Assembly (NCBI GenBank): GCA_002479715.1
Contig: DLOT01000059.1
Coordinates: 13,468 to 23,334, forward strand
Length of the DNA stretch: 9,867 bases
Reading direction: 5' to 3'
Origin: Ruminococcus sp. UBA7477
GTDB lineage: Bacteria > Bacillota > Clostridia > Oscillospirales > Ruminococcaceae
The notes under the pieces were generated by a model, which had not been told where the DNA came from, did no database searches, and was given only the letters and a program-made list of their open reading frames with translations. Below are positions 1 to 5,936 of the stretch, one piece after another. Each line of letters opens with the position of its first letter. Within the stretch, counting starts at the first letter, position 1. The translations under genes were made by a program, and so were the position numbers.

Positions 1-37
1 TACCAAGGATGTGCTCTGCCAACTGAGCCATAGCAGC
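1..37 (-). tRNA. tRNA-Thr (anticodon GGU), 5' half, cut by the window edge
   Basis: Read on the minus strand, this begins with a seven-base acceptor strand GCTGCTA, then TG. A D-arm follows with stem GCTC/GAGC and loop AGTTGGCA, then A26, the anticodon 5' stem CATCC and loop bases TTGGTA. Counting from the 5' end puts GGT at positions 34-36, so the tRNA would read threonine ACC and ACU codons. The 3' half (rest of the anticodon arm, T-arm, acceptor 3' strand) lies beyond base 1, so full folding cannot be checked. The promoter at 57-85 sits at the right distance upstream. Confidence 0.9.
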
Positions 38-56
38 ATTTTTAGTCAGCCTAATT

Positions 57-85
57 ATTATACAACCTTTTGCGCAGTTTGTCAA
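57..85 (-). promoter_or_regulatory. Consensus sigma-70/A promoter of tRNA-Thr
   Basis: On the minus strand, TTGACA (80-85) and TATAAT (57-62) are separated by exactly 17 bases. Both hexamers are perfect. Transcription would start near base 50, about 13 bases before the mature tRNA 5' end at 37, which is normal for a tRNA leader removed by RNase P. The promoter lies just downstream of the terminator of the preceding operon, so the tRNA is an independent unit. Confidence 0.88.
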
Positions 86-104
86 TACCTCAAAGCACTT
101 TTTT

Positions 105-141
105 AAAAAAATCCCGTCCGAAAAAATCTTCCTTCGGACGG
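105..141 (-). terminator. Intrinsic terminator of the CNNM/small membrane protein operon
   Basis: A nine-base perfect inverted repeat, CCGTCCGAA (114-122) with TTCGGACGG (133-141), forms a hairpin. On the minus strand it is followed by GA and seven T residues (111-105, with one A at 112). It lies about 32 bases past the stop codon at 174-176. On the plus strand the stem is followed only by TTTTCTGTT, so it may also stop transcripts from the left weakly. Confidence 0.85.
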
Positions 142-173
142 TTTTCTGTTGACTAAAGATATTATACACAGAT

Positions 174-671
174 TTATGAATATTTTCTTGCAGCCAAGCG
201 GATAATACTCAGAACTCCGAGCAGCATCGTTACAGAAAATGCGATTATCAGCATGACCCAACCGGAAGTCAGACCTTGAGTCAGAGAATCCATATCCGTG
301 CCGAAAAGCTCCTCTACCTTCGAGTCCTTGCCAATCCCATAAAGGAAGAATATCAGAAACATCTTAACGTTAGCCGCCGTGAAAACCGCCGAAATTCCCA
401 GCATTCCCGCCTGTATAGCCGCATAATCCTTTCGTGTCTTGACAAAAAACCTGTATGCCAAAACAGCACAGGCCGCAAGCATCAGAAAGTATACCGCATA
501 TAACGCGCTGTATACCACCAGCCACGGAGAGCTGCCGCTTACATCTATCCCCGGAACGACAAAAACACACGAAACCACTGTCAGAGCCGCAACAATATAA
601 GTGACTATCATCATTACCCTGTAGGCTCGCTCGCTGCCTGTCATCTTTTCGTATTTAATCTTTTTTGACAT
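174..671 (-). CDS. Small four-helix integral membrane protein of unknown family
   Basis: I do not recognise this 165-residue protein. It starts with a short basic cytoplasmic stretch (MSKKIKYEK) and shows four likely transmembrane helices at about residues 20-40, 51-73, 84-111 and 136-158. A polar, acidic segment (KDSKVEELFGTDMDSL, about 115-130) lies before the last helix, and the tail ends in RKYS. Both ends are therefore expected on the cytoplasmic side. No catalytic motif or metal site stands out. AGGAGG at 681-686 lies nine bases before the ATG. The start overlaps the end of the upstream CNNM gene by 17 bases in another frame, so the two are co-transcribed and probably translationally coupled. 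This suggests, but does not prove, a role near that transporter-like protein. It ends before a strong terminator. Confidence 0.8.
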   Translation of the reverse strand: MSKKIKYEKMTGSERAYRVMMIVTYIVAALTVVSCVFVVPGIDVSGSSPWLVVYSALYAVYFLMLAACAVLAYRFFVKTRKDYAAIQAGMLGISAVFTAANVKMFLIFFLYGIGKDSKVEELFGTDMDSLTQGLTSGWVMLIIAFSVTMLLGVLSIIRLAARKYS

Positions 672-1917
672 CGGTTTCTTCCTCCTGCTTAACTGTTACC
701 ATAACCCGGTAGATCTTTCTGTCGTCAGCCTTCAGTATTTCCATATCAAATTTATCACTGGAAACTATTTTGCCCTCAGCGGGTATCTCCCCTTCAAGCT
801 CCATAATATATCCCCCGACAGACGACATTTCACTCTCTACCGTATCAGTCGGAAGCTCCATTCTCTCCAGCATATCATAGATCGACATCTCCGCGTCGAT
901 CTCAAAAACATTATCCGCCAGCTTTGTGAACGAATTATCCTCATCGTCGCTCTCATCGTATATCTCTCCGACAAGCTCTTCTATAATATCCTCAAGTGTA
1001 ACAATACCCTGAGTTCCGCCATATTCGTCATGAACAACTGCCATATGCATCTTCTCTTTCTGCATGATCCGCAAAGCCTCAGAAACGCGGGTATGCTCGA
1101 TCATATGCGCGGGAGCAAGCATTATTTTTGAAATATCCCTGTTCTTTTTCACCCTGTCAAGATAAAATTCAAAAAAATCGCCCTGAAGCAATACTCCCAC
1201 AATGTTATCTATCGAATCCTTATAAACAGGCAGACGCGAATATGCTGTCGAGATAAACGTATCCTTGATCTTCTCTATGTTGTCATTCAGCTCAACACCT
1301 GTGATATTGACTCTGGGAACAAGAATTTCGCCGACGGTTTTCTCGTCAAATTCAAGAGCGGAGCGCACAAGATCCGACTCCTGCTCCTCCAAAACCCCCT
1401 CATCCTCGATCTCATCTATGATGCATTTCAGCTCATCCTCGGTCATTGTAGGAGGCTTTTTGCCTGAGCTGAATACTCTGGAGGCAAGCTTTGCCAGAAC
1501 GCTGAACGGTACAACGACAGGCGTTATGACCGTCATAAATCCGAGCAGCAGCGGTGCTGTGAAAAGCACAAACCCCTCTGCGTGTTCTTTAGCCACGGCC
1601 TTCGGGATGATCTCACCGAAAATAAGAACAACGACCGTCATAACTGCCGTAGCTATTCCGACGCTGCCGCTGCCGAGCATTCTCGTGAAAACTACCGTTG
1701 CGAGCGAAGCAGAAGCAATATTCACAACGTTGTTGCCGACCAGAATTGCAGTGAGCGCCTTGTCAAATCTTTCAAGGATCTTCAGAGCAGTCCTTGCATG
1801 CGGGTTCTCGTCCTCGATGTTTTTCAGTCTTATTCGGTTGACCGAAGAAAATGCCGTTTCGGTCGCTGAAAACACCGCCGAAAACATTACCAAAACGACA
1901 ATTATGAATATGTCCAT
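655..1917 (-). CDS. CNNM/CBS-domain membrane protein (HlyC/CorC family, probable divalent-cation transport or homeostasis)
   Basis: This 420-residue protein has the usual order of the family. A CNNM (DUF21) transmembrane domain fills about residues 1-150, with the typical SATETAFSS (17-25) and GEIIPK (101-106) motifs. An acidic linker (160-190) and two CBS domains follow: about 196-252, opening with ILVPR, and 266-320, with HMAVVHDEYGG and VTLEDIIEELVGEI. A C-terminal CorC/HlyC transporter-associated domain spans about 330-408. CBS pairs in this family bind adenine nucleotides. Relatives include bacterial CorC/MpfA and human CNNM proteins, linked to magnesium export or tolerance; the older 'hemolysin' name is misleading. 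The substrate cannot be read from sequence, so Mg2+ is inference. AAAGG (1925-1929) lies seven bases before the ATG. It is the first gene of a two-gene operon with its own promoter. Confidence 0.93.
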   Translation of the reverse strand: MDIFIIVVLVMFSAVFSATETAFSSVNRIRLKNIEDENPHARTALKILERFDKALTAILVGNNVVNIASASLATVVFTRMLGSGSVGIATAVMTVVVLIFGEIIPKAVAKEHAEGFVLFTAPLLLGFMTVITPVVVPFSVLAKLASRVFSSGKKPPTMTEDELKCIIDEIEDEGVLEEQESDLVRSALEFDEKTVGEILVPRVNITGVELNDNIEKIKDTFISTAYSRLPVYKDSIDNIVGVLLQGDFFEFYLDRVKKNRDISKIMLAPAHMIEHTRVSEALRIMQKEKMHMAVVHDEYGGTQGIVTLEDIIEELVGEIYDESDDEDNSFTKLADNVFEIDAEMSIYDMLERMELPTDTVESEMSSVGGYIMELEGEIPAEGKIVSSDKFDMEILKADDRKIYRVMVTVKQEEETDVKKD

Positions 1918-1987
1918 ATACTTTCCTTTCTAAAATATATCATATCGGTCCGGAACTAATCCCACCGAAAATAATACAGACATAAAT

Positions 1988-2016
1988 ATAATAACATATA
2001 TATATCAAAATTGCAA
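1988..2016 (-). promoter_or_regulatory. Promoter of the CNNM operon with extended -10
   Basis: On the minus strand, TTGCAA (2011-2016) and TATTAT (1988-1993) are 17 bases apart. A TGT triplet directly before the -10 box makes an extended -10. Transcription would start near 1981, giving a leader of about 64 nt. The leader holds a small hairpin (1945-1968: TCGGT/ACCGA plus GGA/TCC inside) before the ribosome binding site. The -35 box is only a partial match (4 of 6). Confidence 0.6.
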
Positions 2017-2027
2017 GTGCACCGCCG

Positions 2028-2066
2028 AAAAAAAGGCTTCTCCCCGAAAAATCCGGGGAAAAGCCT
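2028..2066 (-). terminator. Intrinsic terminator of the DUF1015/epimerase/cellulase operon
   Basis: Read on the minus strand, AGGCTTTTCCCCG pairs with CGGGGAGAAGCCT around a short A/T loop (stem arms at 2054-2066 and 2034-2046, with one internal mismatch). A run of T follows at 2033-2028. It begins 26 bases past the GH5 stop codon. On the plus strand there is no good T-tract, so the terminator is directional and marks the operon end. Confidence 0.88.
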
Positions 2067-2092
2067 CTGTTTATTATTGATACTGTCCAAAA

Positions 2093-3385
2093 CTACTCGG
2101 CAGCCTCAGAACTTTCTTCACCTGACGAAGAGCCCGCGCCCTCCTCGCCGTAAACAGCTGTCTTGATAGCCTCGGCGATCTCAGGATAATACCAGTCATA
2201 CGGATCCTGTCTTTTCAGAATGCCGAAGTCCTCATTCTCGCCGGCAAAATAATTGTTATCCCACCAAACACAAGGAACTCCCAGCTGCTTTGCCGCGTTC
2301 AGATAATAAGTAACGCATTCAACGCGCTCGTCAATATTCTCCTTGTTCAGGCAGCCGTATTCGCCGATGATAACGGGGATCTCGTTTGAGAGAAACAGCT
2401 CATAGAGCGTCTTAAAAAGGTTGTCAATCTCGCCATAATTCTGCTCGGTGAACTGATCTGTTCCGTGCGTATCCAATGCCATTGAATACGGCAGATAGCC
2501 GTGGACCGAAACGATAATATGGTTATCATTCTCCGGCAGATAAACAGCCTTGAGACATCTCTTGTCCGAAGAAGCGGCATATCCCGATACCATAAGAGCG
2601 CGCTTTTCGTTATTTCCTCCGGTCGCCCGGACGGTTTCGTAAAACGCCTTTTCATATTCAACAACGATCTCTCTTGCTTCTTTGGTTCCGCCGTTCCATT
2701 CATACGACGTACCGCGAAGTCTGGGTTCATTAAGTCCTTCAAATATCAAATGCTCGTCGTAATTGATAAATTCCTCAGCGATCTGCTTCCACAAAGCCTT
2801 CAGCTGCTCGATATCCTGTTCCTTGTTTTCCGCATCGGGATAATACCATTCCTCGTGATGAGTATTGAGGATAACGAACATATCGTTGTCGATCGCGTAG
2901 TCAACGATCTCATGAACTCTCGCCATCCATGCCGGATCAACAGTATAATTTTCGTCCATATGCTCGCCCCAGCTTACCGGAATACGCGCAACATTGAAGC
3001 CCTCTGAGGAAAGCTTATCAAACAGTCCCTTTGTTGTGATATCCTTCTGCCATGCAAACTCGGCTGCAAGGGTGGGATTGCCTGTAGCATCAAGAGTGTT
3101 ACCGAGATTCCAACCCGTTTTCATTTCCTTGACAAGCTCCCAGGCAGAGATATCGCGCATCTCCATCGGGGTGTTGTAGGGCGATTCATACAGTTTTTCA
3201 TCAGATTCAAACGGATTTACCCACTCCGAAGAGCTGTCGCCTTCCGATGAAGCTCCATCAGAAGAAGATGATGTCGGTTCACCCGACGTGTCGGACGAAG
3301 CCGCAGATGAGTCCGACGAGCCGCAGCCCGACAATGCCGAGGTCAGCATGACAGCCGCCGCAATAAATGCCAGATACTTTTTCAT
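2093..3385 (-). CDS. Lipoprotein GH5-family endo-beta-1,4-glucanase (cellulase)
   Basis: This predicted 430-residue enzyme would hydrolyse beta-1,4-glucan (cellulose or related) outside the cell. It opens with a lipoprotein signal peptide (MKKYLAFIAAAVMLTSALSGC) whose lipobox LSGC places the lipidated cysteine at residue 21. A Ser/Asp/Gly/Thr-rich linker follows (about 22-53), then one GH5 catalytic domain (about 75-410). Visible GH5 motifs are GWNLGNTLDA (91-100), RIPVSW (134-139), NTHHE (174-178), LNEP with acid/base Glu220, HGY with His295, GEYG with nucleophile Glu342, and WWDNN (374-378). GWNLGNTLDA is typical of subfamily 4, but mixed-linkage glucan or xyloglucan could also be substrates. 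I see no dockerin or carbohydrate-binding module, only a Ser/Glu-rich tail (about 412-430). I chose the ATG at 3383-3385 because AAAGGAG (3393-3399) is seven bases upstream. A TTG at 3389-3391 extends the frame by two residues but sits almost on the ribosome binding site. It is the last gene of its operon, 16 bases after the epimerase. Confidence 0.93.
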   Translation of the reverse strand: MKKYLAFIAAAVMLTSALSGCGSSDSSAASSDTSGEPTSSSSDGASSEGDSSSEWVNPFESDEKLYESPYNTPMEMRDISAWELVKEMKTGWNLGNTLDATGNPTLAAEFAWQKDITTKGLFDKLSSEGFNVARIPVSWGEHMDENYTVDPAWMARVHEIVDYAIDNDMFVILNTHHEEWYYPDAENKEQDIEQLKALWKQIAEEFINYDEHLIFEGLNEPRLRGTSYEWNGGTKEAREIVVEYEKAFYETVRATGGNNEKRALMVSGYAASSDKRCLKAVYLPENDNHIIVSVHGYLPYSMALDTHGTDQFTEQNYGEIDNLFKTLYELFLSNEIPVIIGEYGCLNKENIDERVECVTYYLNAAKQLGVPCVWWDNNYFAGENEDFGILKRQDPYDWYYPEIAEAIKTAVYGEEGAGSSSGEESSEAAE

Positions 3386-3392
3386 AAACAAA

Positions 3393-3399
3393 CTCCTTT
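3393..3399 (-). promoter_or_regulatory. Ribosome binding site that fixes the GH5 start
   Basis: AAAGGAG on the minus strand is seven bases from the ATG at 3383-3385 but only one base from the alternative TTG at 3389-3391. The ATG is therefore the functional start, and the signal peptide begins MKKYL. Confidence 0.8.
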
Positions 3400-3401
3400 C
3401 A

Positions 3402-4562
3402 CTATTTAGAGCGCCTCATGATTTCAAGGCACATTCTTCCGTTATGATAAGGACACTTCCACGGACCGACCATTTCCTTTCTGCGGTCCGGAACTCCGTC
3501 AAAGCTGACCTCAGAGAACCATTCACCGCAGCGCTTATCGGTCGTAACATTCTTAATGTAGTCAAACACCTCTTCGGAAATTCTGAGAAAATGCTCGTCC
3601 CCCGAGTGTTCATAAGCATTGTGATAGCCGATGACCGCCTCAGCCTGAACCCACCAGACTCTCTTGGTGTCGATCTTATCGTTCTCACGCTCATTGTAAA
3701 GCGCTCCGCCCTTAAACGCAAGCTTTTCAATGTTCTTTGCGATTCTCAGATCCATAGCGTTGAATCTTTCGGTAAGTGCCCTGTCGCCCAGCGTTTCAGC
3801 TGCCAGATCCATAAGCCAGCTTGCCTCAATGTCATGGCCGTAGGAGTGGATATCGCCTACCTCGTTGAACTTGGTGTCAAAAAATACCCTCAGCGCATCG
3901 GTTTCCTTGTTATATACGATATCGCTCATCTGTGACAGCAGGAACCTGAGTCTGTCTGCTACTCTCTCGTTTCCGTCAGCCTTATAAAGCTCGGTATACG
4001 CTTCAATAAGGTGAAGCACAGCGTTCATCGTTTTGTCGGCCTGCAAACCGTTCTCAGAAAGCGCGTCGTTCGGTACAAGTCTCCAGTCCCGTGAGAATGC
4101 CTCTCTGTAGCCGTATTCGTCCGGAGTTTTGCTTTCAATATCCTCAAAGATCCTGTATGCCAGCTGCAACGCCTCCTCATCGCCGGTCGCGTTATAATAT
4201 GCAGACAGTGCATAAACCGCAAAGGCGCAGTTGTATGTATGCTTCATATCGTCAACAGGCTCGCCCTTGCAGTCAAGCATCCAGTAAACGCCGCCCATCT
4301 CATAGTCTATGCACTTATCCCTGACAAATTCGTAGGCGTGGCGCGCAAGACGCTTCAGCTCATCGCCGCCCAGCGCCTTATAGCAGCTCGAATAGAACCA
4401 AAGAATGCGGCTGTGAAGAATAACGCCCTTGTCAGCCTTTTTGTCAAGATTCAGATCAAAATCCATAAATCCGTAAAAACCGCCGTTTTCCTTGTCCTCC
4501 AATGCCGACCAGAACGGGATTATGTTCTCGACCAGCATTTTTTTGCATTCATCCGCAAGCAT
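3402..4562 (-). CDS. Cellobiose 2-epimerase (AGE/CE family)
   Basis: This cytoplasmic enzyme reversibly converts cellobiose to 4-O-beta-glucosyl-mannose (and lactose to epilactose) at the reducing end. The protein fits an (alpha/alpha)6-barrel of the N-acylglucosamine 2-epimerase superfamily and, from memory, matches R. albus cellobiose 2-epimerase over long stretches (e.g. KADKGVILHSRILWFYS, WWVQAEAV, GPWKCPYHNGRMC). Counting from the chosen start (386 residues), the family's key residues are present: Arg52, the catalytic His243 (GHDIE), Glu246, Trp249, Trp304, Glu308 and the second catalytic His373. The longest frame starts with GTG at 4569-4571, but GAAGGG (4571-4576) overlaps that codon and lies eight bases before the ATG at 4560-4562. 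The ATG also aligns with the start of the R. albus protein. The gene begins 12 bases after the DUF1015 stop. In known pathways a mannosylglucose phosphorylase takes the product; none is seen here. Confidence 0.95.
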   Translation of the reverse strand: MLADECKKMLVENIIPFWSALEDKENGGFYGFMDFDLNLDKKADKGVILHSRILWFYSSCYKALGGDELKRLARHAYEFVRDKCIDYEMGGVYWMLDCKGEPVDDMKHTYNCAFAVYALSAYYNATGDEEALQLAYRIFEDIESKTPDEYGYREAFSRDWRLVPNDALSENGLQADKTMNAVLHLIEAYTELYKADGNERVADRLRFLLSQMSDIVYNKETDALRVFFDTKFNEVGDIHSYGHDIEASWLMDLAAETLGDRALTERFNAMDLRIAKNIEKLAFKGGALYNERENDKIDTKRVWWVQAEAVIGYHNAYEHSGDEHFLRISEEVFDYIKNVTTDKRCGEWFSEVSFDGVPDRRKEMVGPWKCPYHNGRMCLEIMRRSK

Positions 4563-4570
4563 CTCTCTCA

Positions 4571-4576
4571 CCCTTC
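4571..4576 (-). promoter_or_regulatory. Ribosome binding site that fixes the epimerase start and overlaps the upstream stop
   Basis: GAAGGG on the minus strand shares bases with the TGA stop of the DUF1015 gene (4575-4577) and lies eight bases before the ATG at 4560-4562. The overlap points to translational coupling of the two genes and rules against the GTG at 4569-4571 as the start. Confidence 0.7.
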
Positions 4577-5849
4577 AATCAATAATCTTTCTTGCTTCAA
4601 CGTAATATCTCTTATCCCAAGCGTGACCCATGGAAAAAGTCTTTCGCGGCAAAGCGCCGTCAAAAATAACCGTCGGGAAAAGCTCACTCTTTTTCATATC
4701 AGGCAGAATAAATCCGACAGTTCCCTCAGCCTTTGCAAGCTCCTCCGCTACCTCGGCGCCGTGAATATAGTCGATCTCACAGAGATTTTCTTTCGCATAT
4801 TCATCGATCGCGATCTGAAGGCTGCCGACTGTCAGCTTTGAAAGAGCTTTGGAGATATACCACCGCTTCTTTTCACCGCCGCTTACCCACAGAAAGCTTT
4901 GCATACTGTCGTTTCCGTTTTCGCTCAGTGATAAAGCATTCTTCAGAGAACTCAGGAGCTTTTGCTCATCTACCCCCTTGACAACTCTGTGAATAGCCTC
5001 AAACTCCAGCGCAGGCGAGTGGAGATTAACTATCTCGACAAGCGCATATCTTGCAGGATGGCAGGACAGATCCTTACCGGGATTTTCACGCTTCAGACGT
5101 TCATAGTATTCCTTTGCGGTCGCAAGTGAGTGATTGCCGTCGCCCATCGCATAAAGCAAAACGCCCATTCCCTCCGCGCCGTACTTCTCCTCAAAGCGCT
5201 TTTTATCTCCGAGCCTGTCAAGAGCCGCAAAAACCGCCTTCTTGTCATTTTCATTCAGCAGCCTGCCGCATATTCTTCCGCCGCGCTGCATAAGATTAAA
5301 GTCGTACAGCTTTCGCATACTGTCCTTCACCGCATCAAGCGGCTCGATAACCGTTTTGTTCTCGTCATCTATCAGTATCATAATATGGGGAAGCTCAAGA
5401 GGAGCGCCCTCGCGAACCTTTATCCTCGGCGGTATACGCTCAACGACCGTCGCTTCTGTCGCTCTGACCTGCGACTGTGAGCCCTTTGAGTAGTTATACT
5501 GTTCAAGGTCAACGGCTCCGACGATCCCGGCTCTGACCCGTCCGTCGTCCTGCGTTCTCTCAACATAGATAAGCGCGTCCTTGTATTCGGAAAACACTCC
5601 GCAGTCAAGATAATCGTTCATTGCCCTATGGATCTCGCCGATGCGCTTGTCAACGCCGCTTTCGTTCAGATAAAGCTCCGGCAGAATAAGCCTGAGCGCT
5701 GAGGGCTTATCTCCGACGATCCTGTCGGTTACAGCCCAGTATTCCGGCTCACTGGTATACTGATCGCAGGCAACGACCGCCCATTTCTCCATATCAGCAG
5801 CCTTAGGCAGCAAAATATCGGCTGAGGTGAATGCTGTGTTTGATCTCAT
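4575..5849 (-). CDS. DUF1015 family protein (COG4198), function not established
   Basis: This 424-residue soluble protein has no signal peptide or membrane helix. I assign it to DUF1015 from characteristic blocks: AVVACDQYTSEPEYW (24-38), YNYSKGSQSQVRATEAT (118-134), the MGDGNHSLATAK motif (235-246), NLHSPALEFEAIHRVV (275-290) and the C-terminal FSMGHAWDKRYYVEAR (405-420). The length is typical. The central DGNH motif looks like a conserved active or nucleotide-binding site and loosely recalls the GxxR motif of ParB/SerK-type proteins. I have an unverified recollection that a free-serine kinase activity has been proposed for a relative, so any catalytic role is a guess. AAAGGAG (5860-5866) lies ten bases before the ATG. 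It is first in a compact operon with cellobiose 2-epimerase and a GH5 cellulase, which hints at carbohydrate metabolism, but elsewhere the family is found in many contexts. Confidence 0.85.
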   Translation of the reverse strand: MRSNTAFTSADILLPKAADMEKWAVVACDQYTSEPEYWAVTDRIVGDKPSALRLILPELYLNESGVDKRIGEIHRAMNDYLDCGVFSEYKDALIYVERTQDDGRVRAGIVGAVDLEQYNYSKGSQSQVRATEATVVERIPPRIKVREGAPLELPHIMILIDDENKTVIEPLDAVKDSMRKLYDFNLMQRGGRICGRLLNENDKKAVFAALDRLGDKKRFEEKYGAEGMGVLLYAMGDGNHSLATAKEYYERLKRENPGKDLSCHPARYALVEIVNLHSPALEFEAIHRVVKGVDEQKLLSSLKNALSLSENGNDSMQSFLWVSGGEKKRWYISKALSKLTVGSLQIAIDEYAKENLCEIDYIHGAEVAEELAKAEGTVGFILPDMKKSELFPTVIFDGALPRKTFSMGHAWDKRYYVEARKIID

Positions 5850-5897
5850 ATCGCACGCTCTCCTTTATTACTTAAACGTTTTCAGCGCATTAATTCC

Positions 5898-5925
5898 AAA
5901 ACAGGACGGGATTTTTCCCGCCCTG
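5898..5925 (-). terminator. Intrinsic terminator of secA
   Basis: On the minus strand, CAGGGCGGG (5925-5917) pairs with CCCGTCCTG (5910-5902) over nine positions, followed by TTTT (5901-5898). One pair is G-U in the minus-strand RNA but would be an A-C mismatch in a plus-strand RNA, which supports the minus orientation. It begins 12 bases past the secA stop codon. The T-tract is only four long before GG, so some readthrough into the DUF1015 operon is possible. Confidence 0.8.
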
Positions 5926-5936
5926 CAAAATATTTA

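Noticed and set aside
1265..1933. Plus-strand open frame of 222 codons opposite the CNNM gene
   Set aside because: It is fully antisense to a clear family member, has a low-complexity Ser/Thr-rich translation and no proper ribosome binding site. It arises from the codon bias of the real gene.
1981..2010. TATATA run as a tandem repeat or recombination site
   Set aside because: It is short AT-rich sequence accounted for by the spacer and -10 region of the CNNM operon promoter.
3288..4841. Plus-strand open frames at 3288-3935 and 4239-4841, opposite the cellulase, epimerase and DUF1015 genes
   Set aside because: They cross gene boundaries on the opposite strand, lack family motifs and lack credible starts. 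The genes beneath them are unambiguous.
5871..5899. Possible promoter TTGGAA-N17-TTTAAG on the minus strand before DUF1015
   Set aside because: Each box matches at only four of six positions, and the start site would fall within the ribosome binding site. It is too weak to annotate.
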